Shown: positions 50,085 through 60,240, numbered from the stretch's first letter. The stretch is DNA of 64,000 bases from Neobacillus terrae (GCF_011393025.1 NZ_JAAOEO010000009.1:62001-126000), one strand, 5' to 3'. The notes: generated by a model from the sequence alone, not told the origin. Translations and numbers: made by a program.

Positions 50085-51503
50085 TCAATTATTCTGTGTA
50101 TGGCGTGGAAACTTAATCTTGAATCTTGTCCCCTGCCCGATTCCGCTTGAAACTTCAATTGTCCCTTTATGAAGCTCCACTAGTTTTTTGACAATCGAAA
50201 GGCCAAGCCCAAATTCCCCGTAAGGATTGCTTGTTCGAGAAATATCTGCTTTATAAAACCGCACCCAGATCGACTCGATTTCCTCCGGTTTTATCCCAAT
50301 ACCCGTATCTTCTATTTCAATAATAGTATTTGGACCATCTTCACGCGCCCTTAAATAGATTTCTCCATTTGCTGTAAACTGAATACTATTCTTGGTGATA
50401 TTAATTAGAATTTGAAAAAGTCTGTCGTAATCTGCGTAAACGACCAAGTCTTCAGCTGATTCTGTTTTAAGACTGTTGCCTTTCTCATCAGCCTGCATTT
50501 CTAGCTGCTCCTTGATAATCTCAAAGACCTCTGAAATTTGGATGGGTTCAATATTTAAAACAATCTGATTTGAACGGATTTTTTCGTAGTCCAGATTTTC
50601 ATTTACCAGCCTTGAAAGACGTTTTGTTTCCTTTTCAATAAGCTCGAGGCATCTTTCCTTTTCCCCCGATGGGATCAAATCATTTTTTAGGCCTGTTACA
50701 AGCCCTCCTATTGTAGTAAGGGGTGTTTTAAGCTCGTGGGATACATCTGCAATAAACTGCCTTCTTCTATTTTCAAGCATTTCAATTTCTTCCTGAGATG
50801 AAAGTAATCTGCCCGCCATTCCATTGAAGTCCTTTGCAAGGTCCCCTATTTCGTCCAATTCACTCGATGGAATATTAATATCGTAATTCCCACTCGCAAT
50901 AAGGGATGTAGCGTGACGAATCCTGTCAATTCGTTTTACATGGAACTTTGATAAAAACCAGCTAAGCAGTATAGTCACAGCCAGAGCTGCCAAAACAGCA
51001 TAGAAGAAAAACTGAATAATTTCATCAATTGTTTCCTTTGTTCCACTTATGGGAGAAACAAGCAATACCCCACCTATAAAAATTTTTTCTTGCATATAAG
51101 GAATTGCTACAAGAGTGACCTCCTGTCCAAACCTCTTCAAATCACGTTTGACCATAATCCTCTGGCCTTTTTCAATTTGTGCCCATTCTTTATCCGTTAA
51201 TTTTACAAGCAGAGTTGATTGATTTTTATAATTCACTACCCGGCTATTGGCATCAAATAAATAAAACCTGATATTCCTTGCCTGCAGCAAATTACTATAA
51301 TGCTTTAAAAATTGTGGACTTGCCTGAGCAGGGTCGGAAAGATCATGGAGTATCTGTACCCCAAATGAATTTAGCTCGTCCACTTTATTTTCATAAATAA
51401 AACGCTCGACAAAGCTGGAAAACAAAAGCCACAGTAGCAAAATCGCAATAAGCAATACGCTGATATGGCTAAGTAGTAATTGATACAGGTATTTAAACCT
51501 CAT
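50085..51503 (-). CDS. yclK: Sensor histidine kinase YclK-like
   Basis: 472-residue membrane kinase: two transmembrane helices (about 10-33 and 165-185) flanking an extracellular sensor, HAMP linker, HisKA with FIADVSHELKTPLTTIGG (His near 250) and a HATPase domain (NITKNSIQF, EDTGIGI, GEFGLGLSIVKKLV). Paired with the YclJ-like regulator, overlapping its end by 11 bases. In B. subtilis YclJK responds to anaerobiosis through ResD; the signal is unknown. ATG 51503 chosen over TTG 51509. Confidence 0.85.
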   Translation of the reverse strand: MRFKYLYQLLLSHISVLLIAILLLWLLFSSFVERFIYENKVDELNSFGVQILHDLSDPAQASPQFLKHYSNLLQARNIRFYLFDANSRVVNYKNQSTLLVKLTDKEWAQIEKGQRIMVKRDLKRFGQEVTLVAIPYMQEKIFIGGVLLVSPISGTKETIDEIIQFFFYAVLAALAVTILLSWFLSKFHVKRIDRIRHATSLIASGNYDINIPSSELDEIGDLAKDFNGMAGRLLSSQEEIEMLENRRRQFIADVSHELKTPLTTIGGLVTGLKNDLIPSGEKERCLELIEKETKRLSRLVNENLDYEKIRSNQIVLNIEPIQISEVFEIIKEQLEMQADEKGNSLKTESAEDLVVYADYDRLFQILINITKNSIQFTANGEIYLRAREDGPNTIIEIEDTGIGIKPEEIESIWVRFYKADISRTSNPYGEFGLGLSIVKKLVELHKGTIEVSSGIGQGTRFKIKFPRHTQNN

Positions 51504-52191
51504 TTTCAATCACCGATTCATCAAATTTATAGCCTATTCCCCAAATGGTATGAATGAATGGCTGGGTTGGGCTTCCAATTTTCTTTCTTAATCGTTTCAC
51601 ATGAACGTCTACTGTTCTTTCATCTCCGTAAAATTGATAACCCCATACTTTATCGAGAAGCTGTTCCCTCGAAAAAACCTGGCGGGGATTCTGGATAAAA
51701 AAATAAAGCAAATCAAATTCCTTTGGAGTGAGATTTGGCATTTTCTCCCCATTAAAATAAACTTCCCTTGTTTCCTTGCTGATTTTAAAATGCTCAGTTT
51801 CGATATAATGGTTCTCCTGATTCCTTACATCCTGCTGAAACCTGCGGGAAACTGCTTTTATTCTGGCCAGCAAAGTCAGGGGACTGAAAGGTTTCGTTAC
51901 ATAATCATCTGCTCCCATCTCTAAACCAAGGACCTGGTCCGATTCACTATCTTTAGCAGTCAATAAAATAATTGGTACATTGCTGGTCTCTCTTATCTTT
52001 TTAATAAGATTTACCCCATCCATCCCTGGAAGCATCCAGTCAACAATCAGCAAATCCCAATTTCCTGCCCGAAATCGATCATAGCCCATGAGCCCATTAT
52101 GGACAAACTCTCCTTTATATCCCTCTTTCATAAAAAACATTTCCAGCATCGAACAAACACTTTCATTATCCTCAATGACTAAAATATTCAT
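51493..52191 (-). CDS. yclJ: OmpR-family response regulator YclJ-like
   Basis: 232 residues. Receiver with acidic pocket (VIEDN) and phospho-acceptor Asp in LIVDWMLPGMDG, Lys in VTKPFSP, then an OmpR winged helix (LTPKEFDLLYFFIQNPRQVF; DERTVDVHVKRLRKK). Very close to remembered YclJ (SVCSMLEMFFMKEGY; YETEHFKISKETREV-like linker). ATG 52191 is the homologue-consistent start. First gene of the pair. Confidence 0.87.
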   Translation of the reverse strand: MNILVIEDNESVCSMLEMFFMKEGYKGEFVHNGLMGYDRFRAGNWDLLIVDWMLPGMDGVNLIKKIRETSNVPIILLTAKDSESDQVLGLEMGADDYVTKPFSPLTLLARIKAVSRRFQQDVRNQENHYIETEHFKISKETREVYFNGEKMPNLTPKEFDLLYFFIQNPRQVFSREQLLDKVWGYQFYGDERTVDVHVKRLRKKIGSPTQPFIHTIWGIGYKFDESVIENEV

Positions 52192-52552
52192 ATACGCAAC
52201 CTGCCTTCGGATTATACTAACATCTATCTCAATTATAGCTATCATTATTAAATTGCATCCATGTTTACTACCATTTTATCATGTTCCAATAGTTATGCAG
52301 AGGAAATAAAAATCGATAAAGAATATGCCAAAAGGCAAATGAAAAGCCCAGTCTTTTTGCTTCTTTTAAATGTTTATATCGTGCTAATCTATCTTTTTCC
52401 AAAAAATAGTAAATAATTGTGAAATTAGTTACAATATAATTGAAGAGACATATTATATTACGAAAATAGGATTCAAATAATACTTTTAAACCAATTTACA
52501 GCTTAATCACTTTATTAATTGTTTCCCATCTTTTAATAGAAGGGGGAAGGAT
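52192..52552. other. Intergenic region upstream of yclJ
   Basis: A/T-rich, 361 bases. It must hold the yclJ promoter, but I see no clear consensus, no structured RNA and no ORF. Confidence 0.4.
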
Positions 52553-53055
52553 ATGATGGATTACTCAAGACCCTTATTCACCTGGTTCAATCATACCTTT
52601 GACATTTCAATCATCCTCACAAGCACATTTGCTTCATGCGCTGTTTTCCTCATACCATTACTTTCGGTAAGAAATCTTTCTCTAAAACACCTGCAAAATG
52701 GCAAAATTTTATGGAGTGGATTGTAGAGTATGTGCAGGATATTATGAAAAGCGCCATAGGCAAGGCAGATAACCTATTTATTTTATCCACTGGTATTGCA
52801 CTTCTAATGTTTATCTTCATTTCCAACATACTACTGCTAGGTCTTCCTTTTACCTTTGTAACCCGGATTGAGCATCCTATTTCATGGTGGAAGTCCCCCA
52901 CAGCTGATGCTCATGTCACTATGACACTTGAGATCATAATCATGGCTTACACTCATTTTATCGATATTCGCCTTCATGGATTTAAGCATTATATACTTGG
53001 TTATTTTAGGCCATTTAAATTTTTATTCGTGATTAATATCATGGAACAGTTTTGT
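52553..53055 (+). pseudogene. Decayed ATP synthase subunit a (atpB-like) fragment
   Basis: AGGGGGAAGGAT precedes an ATG reading MMDYSRPLFTWFNHTFDISI and on to LLSVRNLSLK, like the N terminus of AtpB. A frameshift near 52670-52690 moves to KTPAKWQNFMEWIVEYVQDI, then WWKSPTADAHVTMTLEIIIM and YILGYFRPFKFLFVINIMEQ, all clearly AtpB. The protein then stops matching at about residue 165, before the helix with the essential arginine, so the gene is both frameshifted and truncated. It is far from any atp operon genes. Confidence 0.72.
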
Positions 53056-53402
53056 ACCACTTTAATATTCAAGATGATCACAGCATTGATTTTAAACTGC
53101 TTGGCCATTTGCTTGGCGGAATCCCTTCTAAAAATTTTTATATGTCAAGGGAAACCTATGATATTTTCGAGGAAGAAGAAAAACATATTCCTCGTGAAAT
53201 GGATATTATCCAGCAAGCAGTCGACCAGTACATTAAAGAGCACAAACAATATCCAATGTTAAAATTTGATCCATCCCGCCGTGTAAATTTTCACCTCTTA
53301 CAGGCTCACCTTCTTCAGACAGAACCTCAAACCCAATTTTATATAACAGATGTTGATGGTCTTGTCTCACATAAAAAAACCAAAAAATCCCAAAACCATT
53401 AA
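53052..53402 (+). pseudogene. C-terminal fragment of a DUF3939-like protein
   Basis: 116 codons (GGIPSKNFYMSRETYDIFEE, KYPMLKF-like PSRRVNFHLL, FYITDVDGLVSH) resemble the C-terminal two thirds of a Bacillaceae family that I remember as DUF3939. There is no ribosome site, and its first codons lie inside the atpB-like fragment, so it probably lost its own N terminus at the junction. It could still be translated from the TTG at 53052, but this is unlikely. Confidence 0.5.
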
Positions 53403-53864
53403 ATATAAACTAACAGAGGGTGACATAATTATGGCACCCTCATTTTATTGGGACATCTCTAATAAACAACTTATAAAAACTATAACAATGTCACAAACTA
53501 TTACAGCCATTATGGACCAAGTTCATTATTAAGAAGGAGAAACAGATAATCACTTTTCGTTTTAAAAACGGCAATAATGGGGCCTTTGTGTCCGGAATCT
53601 TCCTTTTTGAGTGAAAGACGGTTTAAATAACATAGCTAGATACAAAACAGCAGAGCCTTTCATTGAGAAATGCGGAAATACTTCACCAAAAAGGATGTAT
53701 TTTGTTCTTAATAGCAACGCTCATAAACGTTGGAACCCTCAAGTCTGGAAACTGCAAATCCGCTATAAAGAAAAATTTACCTCAAATTTGTTCATTTTAA
53801 AGGACATCCAATACGTTTGCGTTTGAATAAAAGCGGGGAAATAAAGTGTAAAGGAGGGGTTTTA

Positions 53865-54068
53865 ATGGCCAAGCAAGTCGAACTTTCCGACTACCACCTT
53901 TGGATGTGCCAGCAAATCAGAGAAAGACTGGCGCAAAGTAGTCATTCACTCGGTATTTCTCCTCTTGATGCAGAAACATACACGGAAAAAGATCTTGTTA
54001 CAATCGCACTAAGTGAAATGGTTGTTCGTTTAAGTTCAGACCAGCCATTTATAAATGGCACTATATAA
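53865..54068 (+). CDS. Hypothetical protein
   Basis: 67 residues (MAKQVELSDYHLWMCQQIRE, then LGISPLDAETYTEKDLVTIA and LSEMVVRLS), helical, no membrane segment. AAAGGAGGGG at ideal spacing before ATG 53865 supports expression. I do not recognise the family. It stands among decayed genes but shows no break itself. Confidence 0.55.
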   Translation: MAKQVELSDYHLWMCQQIRERLAQSSHSLGISPLDAETYTEKDLVTIALSEMVVRLSSDQPFINGTI

Positions 54069-54321
54069 GAAAAGCAGAAGTTCCAATTAAACGTCACTAG
54101 GGATCTGATGAAAGGCTAAAATCGCAACATCCTTAGCAGCGCCTTTCTAACCTGCATTCTTGGAGAAGCTAAAGCTTTTCCTTCGTGCGAGGCAATGGCT
54201 GCCGCAGCTTTCCTTGTCCTCCGGGCCACCGCTATAAAGAAAACATGAAATGCAAGTCGATTCTTTGTGACTTATCTCAGGGAGTGGGATGCTAACCATT
54301 CACTGGGCGCTGGGGCTGGGT
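54067..54321. repeat. Dispersed repeat family A copy
   Basis: Starts AAGAAAAGCAGAAGTTCC and ends CACTGGGCGCTGGGGCTGGG; inside it keeps GATGAAAGGC, AGCGCCTTTCTAACC and GCTTTCCTTGTCC, also found in the 20741 copy. It fills the gap between the hypothetical gene and the hydrolase terminator. Confidence 0.6.
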
Positions 54322-54325
54322 ATTA

Positions 54326-54363
54326 GAAAAGCGCAAGCTTCCAGATAGGACGCCTGCGCTTTT
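54326..54363. terminator. Hairpin AAAAGCGCA / TGCGCTTTT
   Basis: Perfect 9-bp stem with a 19-base loop just after the hydrolase stop (minus strand), ending in a short T run. Its left arm may derive from the start of a further family A repeat. Confidence 0.6.
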
Positions 54364-54374
54364 GGTTTTCTTCT

Positions 54375-54977
54375 TTATTTTGTATGATACCATTGGCCAG
54401 CAGCTTCAACTTCCTCAACAGTCAATTGGTGCCCTCTATTCTCCCAATGAATATGGACATCTGCGTTTGCTCCTCTTAACAGCTCATCAAGAAGGGATGA
54501 CTCAAGCGGAGAACAAATAGGATCATTTGTCCCTGCTCCAATAAAGACTGGAACTCCTGTTAAATCCGGAAGCTCTATTCCTCGTCTTGGCACCATTGGG
54601 TGATGCAGGATTGCACCCTTTAGAGCATTCTGATAGTGAAACAATAAGCTTGCAGCTATATTGGCACCATTTGAATAACCGACAGCCATAATATTATTTC
54701 TGTCAAAGTGATACTTTTTTGCTGCTTCATCAAGGAATTCATTTAATTCCTTTGTCCGAAAAATTAAATCCTCTTCATCGAAAACCCCTTCAGCATGCCG
54801 TCTAAAAAAACGCGGCATACCATTTTCAAGAACATTTCCTCTTACACTCAGGACAGAAGCTTGTTTATCTATCATTCCTGCGATAGGAACCAGATCATGT
54901 TCATTGCCTCCAGTACCATGCAGTAAAAGCAATGTTGGACGTGTTTCATCCGCCCCTTGTTGAAATAAATGTTTCAT
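54375..54977 (-). CDS. mhqD: MhqD-like alpha/beta hydrolase (carboxylesterase)
   Basis: 200 residues, the length of B. subtilis MhqD (202). Alpha/beta hydrolase with oxyanion segment LLLLHGTGGNEHDL, nucleophile elbow GYSNGAN, catalytic Asp in GAGTNDPIC and His in NRGHQLT. MhqD is part of the MhqR regulon for quinone and electrophile stress; no mhqR, mhqO or mhqE neighbours are present here. The ATG is preceded by AAAGGAT. Confidence 0.82.
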   Translation of the reverse strand: MKHLFQQGADETRPTLLLLHGTGGNEHDLVPIAGMIDKQASVLSVRGNVLENGMPRFFRRHAEGVFDEEDLIFRTKELNEFLDEAAKKYHFDRNNIMAVGYSNGANIAASLLFHYQNALKGAILHHPMVPRRGIELPDLTGVPVFIGAGTNDPICSPLESSLLDELLRGANADVHIHWENRGHQLTVEEVEAAGQWYHTK

Positions 54978-55217
54978 TATTATTATCCTTTCGTAAAATA
55001 TTTTAATTCCTATAGTTATAGCAATTCTTACCTTTGCAAACTAAGTGCAAAAAACATTCACACTAATCTTCTTTAGTATTCCCTGCTATCCTGTACAATT
55101 AATAGTTAATGGACACTTAATATTATTTATAATATCTCGAATTCAAGATAATGGTAACTCGTATATAAATCTGTGTCAATTTTAAAGCTTCTATGATTCA
55201 TTTTTCACATAAAACCT

Positions 55218-55267
55218 AAAAAAAAGCTGACTATATAAAATGTCACAATAACCTCAAGCCAGCTTTT
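55218..55267 (-). terminator. Terminator after the diguanylate cyclase pseudogene
   Basis: AAAAGCTGGCT / AGTCAGCTTTT imperfect stem followed by a T run on the minus strand, just past the stop at 55277. The rest of the 54978-55276 gap shows nothing. Confidence 0.6.
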
Positions 55268-55276
55268 CAAAAATCT

Positions 55277-56427
55277 TTATATTAATCTTTTTTTCTTCTT
55301 TTTATATTCATACATTTGTTCGTCTGCCTTTTTTATGGCTACAGCCAAATCAAAAGGGCTTCCCTGAAAAAGCACTGATCCAAAACTGATGGTAACTGGG
55401 AGTCCCTCCCTTCCCCAAGTCTCCTCTAATTCAAGAATGCGCTTCTTAATCCACATTTTTACGAAATCCTTCTTATCTTCACCATGCGGGAAAAAGAGAA
55501 CAAACTCATCTCCCCCGTACCTGAATACTCTGTGATAAAGATAGGAATCCTCCTGCAGCTTTTTAACCGTATCCTTTAAAACCAAGTCCCCTCTGTCGTG
55601 GTCGAAGTTATCATTAACCTTTTTAAAATCATTCAAATCAAGCAATGCAAATGTTCCGATAAGCTCTGTCTTGATTGAGGTAAATCTTTCCCAGGAAGCT
55701 CTGTTTTCCGCACTAGTAAGTGCATCAGTATAAGCCTTTTTTTCGAGTTTATAAGCTTTATTAAAATACTTTACTGATTGATATATCCCGATTAAAAGGA
55801 GAATTGCCGGGAGTATTCCGAACACCCCCATAAAGTAATAATGAAGATACATTATATAGCTGATAAGATAAATATTTAAAAAAACCCAAGTTTATGTCCT
55901 TCTTGCTTTCATTGATTTGCTGAATAATCGTTGTTTTTTTCTTATTGGCCATTATACAGGCAGATAGAAAACGATTAATGATAAAGTGAGTGAAAAAGGA
56001 TACCAGAAGAACCGCAAAAGTATAATAAACACTATGAGAATATTAAGAGAAGTGATAAAAAACCAGGTTTGTTCCCAATATTCCTGCGTTTATATAACCG
56101 ATCATTAAAAAAGTCGGCCGTAATGGATTTTTATTTTTAACTGTAATTCTTAAAAGTCCGGGCAATGAAACCAAAATAGCAAGCGAAGCAGGAAACGCCA
56201 GTGCATTGAACATAATGACGGATATTCCAGGCCGCCAGGATGCCCCGCTTGGCAAGACAACTGACCAATTTGATATTAAAAGAAAAATAACCGCTAAGAC
56301 ACACATATCAACAAGATAAGGTAAGCTTTTATCAGATATAGTTAATACCATTCCATATATCGACGAGAAGGCACCGAAAGCAGTAATTGCTCCAACTATT
56401 ACTTTATTTGTTTTCCTATTTACTCAT
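55277..56427 (-). pseudogene. Membrane diguanylate cyclase (GGDEF) pseudogene
   Basis: Three reading pieces join into one protein of about 380 residues if three lesions are repaired. ATG 56427 behind GGTGAG reads MSNRKTNKVIVGAITAFGAF only if one base of AAA at 56419-56421 is removed; an in-frame TAA at 56043-56045 interrupts the membrane domain; and a run of seven A (56-strand plus 55878-55884) shifts frame before LNIYLISYIM. The C-terminal GGDEF domain keeps RYGGDEF, but DALTSAENR and FDHDRGD replace the usual DxLTGLxNR and FGHxxGD. Such enzymes make cyclic di-GMP. The last piece alone (191 codons from 55852) has no ribosome site. Confidence 0.7.
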
Positions 56428-56622
56428 TCCCACTCACCAAAATAAATAAGCTCTCATTATGATTAATAGGACTATTTTGTCATATCTTTGGTTTAAATTG
56501 GTTAATTTTCCGAGATATTATTCTGGCTTTAATAAATTACAAGATATTTAATAATTTCTCCCCCCGTGAAAAATACTAAAAGCATATACGTAAATTAGGA
56601 TGTGATGTTTTTGGAGGATAAA

Positions 56623-57608
56623 ATGAAAATTCATTTAACGGCAGCGGAAATATCTGCATTGTGGATGCAATATGTAAATGACACCGCCTCCATATGTATA
56701 AATAGTCATTTCCTTTCAAAGGCGGAAGATGATCAAGTCCGCCCAGTTATTGAATTTGCTTTGGATTCCTCAAAACGAAATATTTCTTTTTTGAAGAACT
56801 TTTTTTTGCGGAGGTTTTCCCGCCTCCTTTGGGTTTTACCAAAGAGGATGTCAAACCGAATGCCCCTAAATTATTTTCTGCTCTTATGTACTTAAGAAAT
56901 ATGTCTGTCTTAGGAATGGCATCAAGCAGCGGGGCCCTTGGACTTTCTACAAGGGAAGACGTTATTTCTTTTTTTAAATCTGTATTAAAGTCTGCTGTGC
57001 GTTTGCAGGATTTAACAAGAGAATTGATGCTCAATCAGGGGATATATATTAGGCCGCCAATGCTTTCGATGCCAGACAAGGTAGATTTTGTGAAAAGGCA
57101 GCATTTCCTTGCTGGATTTATCGGTGGAAAACGTCCTTTAACAGCCCAGGAAGTCACCATTCTTTTTAATAACGTCCAAACCAACTCAATCGGAAAAACT
57201 TTAATTATGGGTTCTGCCCAAATAGCCAGGCATAAAGAAGTGAAGGATTACTTTTTACGAGGAAAAAGGCTTTCAGAATAGCATCTTGAGATTTTCACTG
57301 ATATTTTAATGAAAGAGGATCTTCCAGCTCCAATGACATAGGATATCTCTGTATCTGACTCAACTGAGCCTATTTTTTCTGATAATCTAATGATGTTTCA
57401 TGTAGCCGGTATGATTCCAGCAGGGGTAACAAATTACGGAGCAGCCATTTCAGGAAGCCCCAGACGGGATCTGGCACTAAGATTTGCTTCACTCATTCCG
57501 GAAGTGGTCCTTTATGCTGAAGATGGTGCGAATATCATGATAAATCATGGCTGGATGGAGGAACCTCCTCAGACAGATGACCGGGAACATCTAATAAGAG
57601 GTGAATAG
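56623..57608 (+). pseudogene. DUF3231 family protein pseudogene
   Basis: GGAGG precedes ATG 56623 (MKIHLTAAEISALWMQYVND, typical of DUF3231). The frame breaks in eight T at 56800-56807; the next frame carries PPLGFTKEDVKPNAPKLFS, IRPPMLSMPDKVDFVKRQ and LTAQEVTILFNNVQTNSIGK, then meets TAG at 57279 and again at 57339 (where relatives have Trp in APMTWD), and continues in the same frame through NLMMFHVAGMIPAGVTNYG to 57608. With one frameshift and two stops the gene is dead unless sequence errors explain all three. Function of DUF3231 is unknown. Confidence 0.75.
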
Positions 57609-57796
57609 AGTCAATTTTTCTTATCCAAAGAAAGAGCTTAAAAGATCACATTCAAATATTGGGGAGCCTGTTCTCATTTGAACACCTGATTTATCAGTTG
57701 CATAATTTCATAAACGGCAATATACATGGCAAGTTGGAATAACTAAACAGCATATGGGGAAAATGTAAAAAACATAAGCGAAAGGGATTGTAGAAT

Positions 57797-58303
57797 ATGC
57801 ATCTTGCGATCACTGTTTTTACAATTATCGCTTCTTTTAAATGGGGAGATTGGAAAAACTGGAGAGAATACCATGCAAGTATGTTATTCATTGCTGCCGG
57901 TGGACTTTTATATGAATACATAGTTAAAGAATATACCCTATGGAAATTCCATCCTGATTTCTTATATGGCCATGGAATGACTGTCGTCGTCTATGCTCTT
58001 ATTACCATGCCTATAAGTGTTTTTTTGTTCCTTTCCCACTTTCCTAAAACCTGGCGCATAAGGTTTTTCTACATCCTTCTATGGTCGCTGATCTACATTA
58101 CAGCTGAGTGGATTTTACTGATAACCGGCAGAATTTCTTATCAAAACGGCTGGCACTTCTGGTACTCCTTTTTATTTGATCTTGTCATGTTTTCAGTTAT
58201 AGCCCTTCACCAATACCATCCTTTTCGTGCCTATTTTATATCAATGCTTATTATTTTATTTTTAATATGGCATTTTGAGGTACCTTTTAAATTTGCAAAA
58301 TAA
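57797..58303 (+). CDS. CBO0543-family membrane protein
   Basis: 168 residues with five predicted helices. FKWGDWKNWREYHASMLFIA, LLYEYIVKEYTLWKF and the tryptophan/histidine-rich C terminus match the small Firmicutes membrane family that I know as CBO0543, function unknown. AAAGGG lies 10 bases before the ATG. Intact, directly after the decay zone. Confidence 0.68.
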   Translation: MHLAITVFTIIASFKWGDWKNWREYHASMLFIAAGGLLYEYIVKEYTLWKFHPDFLYGHGMTVVVYALITMPISVFLFLSHFPKTWRIRFFYILLWSLIYITAEWILLITGRISYQNGWHFWYSFLFDLVMFSVIALHQYHPFRAYFISMLIILFLIWHFEVPFKFAK

Positions 58304-58346
58304 TTAAGCTGTGTTCCTCTAGTTATAAGTGGCACACAGCTTAATT
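58301..58346. terminator. Inverted repeat after the CBO0543-like gene
   Basis: AATTAAGCTGTG / CACAGCTTAATT perfect 12-bp stem with a 22-base loop between convergent genes. Weak T runs on both strands, so terminator function is probable but not certain. Confidence 0.6.
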
Positions 58347-58382
58347 AAAGAGAGAGCACCCTTTAAGGCACCCTCACCAGCA

Positions 58383-59789
58383 CTATAAGTATTTCCGATG
58401 TAATCCTTTTCCATCATACGAAAAAAGCATTTGCCTATCCTCAATAATAGACTCCATATGCACAGGCCTTCCCCATAGCTGATGGATATAAGGAAGTACC
58501 TTCTCCAGGTATTTAATATCTAATTCGATTCCTTCAAACCAGTGCTTTAAATACAATTCGCCATTCCGTAAATAGTCTCCGTCGTTAACGGTAATATATG
58601 GAAATCCGCCGTTAACCCTCATATTGACAAGACGGTCACGGACCTGTTCCCATTGTTTATCAATAATTTTGTATTCACGGCCCTGTTTTTGGAAGAGATA
58701 CATATCCTCGCGCATAACCAGGTCTTTGGTTAAATAATTCCTTAAAAAAGAGATATCGGATTCGATTTCCCTTACTTCAAACATTTTCTCTCTTCCGGAG
58801 CCTGGCTGGACTCCCCTGCGTTTCATTTCTTCCGTCGGATTATCAAATCTTTCTTCAATATCCTCAAAAATTTTTATGCCAAGATAATATGGATTAATCC
58901 CCGTTTTGGATGGCTGAACTACTCCTGCGTTGAGCTTTGCAAACTCTATAGCCTCACCGCTAGTTAAATCCAGTTCGCGAAGGATACGCTGATGCCAATA
59001 GGAAGCCCAGCCCTCGTTCATGATTTTGGTTTCAAGCTGCGGCCAGAAATAAAGCATTTCCTCTCTCATCATGGTCAGGATATCTCTCTGCCAGTCAGTC
59101 AATTCCTTGCTGTAGGTTTCAATAAATAAGAGCAAATCTTTTTCGGGTTTAGGCGGGAATTTTTTTCTATTGTTTACATCCTTTTTTGGGACTTCCTTTT
59201 GACCTATGTTCCATAGATCATCATAAGGAGTTACTCTTGGCTGATCCTCTTCTTCCTCGTCCTCCATTGACCAGGAAAGCTTCGGCCGCATTAAAGAAGG
59301 ATCAATATGTTCATCAATGGCAAGAGCAGCATCAAGAAAGGTTTCTACTTCCTTCTTCCCATAACGGATTTCATATTGGCTTATTCTGTCGGCAGTTGCT
59401 GCCATACTTTCGACCATGTCTCTTTTCGTGTTTTGGAAACGAACATTGTTTTTAAAAAAGTCACAGTGAGCGAGAACATGCGCAACAATTAATTTATTCT
59501 GGATTAAACTGTTGGAATCAAGCAAGAATGCATAGCATGGATTAGAGTTAATGACCAATTCATATATTTTGCTCAATCCAAGGTCATATTGGAGCTTCAT
59601 CTTGTAAAATTGTTTTCCAAAACTCCAATGTGAAAATCGGGTTGGCATTCCATAAGCACCAAAGGTATATATGATATCAGCAGGACAAATCTCATATCTC
59701 ATCGGATAAAAATCCAAACCAAAGCCACTCGCTATTTCTGTAATTTCTTCTATGGAATATTCTAGGGCCTTACGTTCTTCTGCATTCAA
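58383..59789 (-). CDS. spoVR: Stage V sporulation protein R
   Basis: 468 residues, identical in length to B. subtilis SpoVR, which is needed for spore cortex formation. The N-terminal half is highly conserved ([54 protein letters not shown]). An acidic linker (DEEEEDQP) lies near residue 195. TTG 59789 behind AAAGGGGG matches the family start. Usually a sigma E gene in the mother cell; the promoter was not identified. Confidence 0.95.
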   Translation of the reverse strand: MNAEERKALEYSIEEITEIASGFGLDFYPMRYEICPADIIYTFGAYGMPTRFSHWSFGKQFYKMKLQYDLGLSKIYELVINSNPCYAFLLDSNSLIQNKLIVAHVLAHCDFFKNNVRFQNTKRDMVESMAATADRISQYEIRYGKKEVETFLDAALAIDEHIDPSLMRPKLSWSMEDEEEEDQPRVTPYDDLWNIGQKEVPKKDVNNRKKFPPKPEKDLLLFIETYSKELTDWQRDILTMMREEMLYFWPQLETKIMNEGWASYWHQRILRELDLTSGEAIEFAKLNAGVVQPSKTGINPYYLGIKIFEDIEERFDNPTEEMKRRGVQPGSGREKMFEVREIESDISFLRNYLTKDLVMREDMYLFQKQGREYKIIDKQWEQVRDRLVNMRVNGGFPYITVNDGDYLRNGELYLKHWFEGIELDIKYLEKVLPYIHQLWGRPVHMESIIEDRQMLFSYDGKGLHRKYL

Positions 59790-59900
59790 GAGATGTTCCC
59801 CCTTTCGCTTCTTACCACAATGTATGAAGAAAAAGGGGGAATGATGAAACGAGATATAAAATTAAGTCCATTTTAGCAGTGGAAAAACCTGGGCTCTCTA

Positions 59901-60224
59901 TTAGCCAGCAGTAGTTTCCACCTTTAGGTTTAACAGCTTCTTATTAGTTAAATTGTGCGTAATCCTAATAATGACATATCCCATTTTTCCTTTTTCTTTT
60001 ATTTGAAAACGGAAGGAATCTGTAACATTCGTTTCTGCACCCTTTACCCTGCCTAAATATTCATATTCTCTAACTTCTGCTTCCGGATAATCCGCTCTGA
60101 CTACCGCAATCGCAATTCGTCCGTACTTCTCATAATCAGGTTTTTGGGCTTCAGTTCCTTGAGGATTAAGATTCATAACTAAAAAAACAGCTGCAAAAAA
60201 CATCCAAATATTTTTTCTTATCAT
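59901..60224 (-). CDS. yhdC: DUF3889 secreted protein YhdC
   Basis: 107 residues with a signal peptide (about 1-26, MIRKNIWMFFAAVFLVMNLN, cleavage near TEA-QK) and a DUF3889 domain (KPDYEKYGRIAIAVVRADYP, AEVREYEYLGR). Same length and locus as B. subtilis yhdC. Function unknown, extracytoplasmic. It follows the carboxypeptidase by 16 bases with GGAGG before the ATG, so the two are likely co-expressed. Confidence 0.82.
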   Translation of the reverse strand: MIRKNIWMFFAAVFLVMNLNPQGTEAQKPDYEKYGRIAIAVVRADYPEAEVREYEYLGRVKGAETNVTDSFRFQIKEKGKMGYVIIRITHNLTNKKLLNLKVETTAG

Positions 60225-60240
60225 TGTAATACCTCCAAAA

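Noticed and set aside
53611..53826. Open frame of 71 codons
   Set aside because: Starts with GTG without a ribosome site, shows no recognisable protein, and lies within the decay zone; probably not coding.
57279..57341. Amber-codon recoding (pyrrolysine or suppressor) in the DUF3231 gene
   Set aside because: A frameshift in the same gene and broken neighbours make pseudogene decay the simpler reading; no pyl genes are seen.
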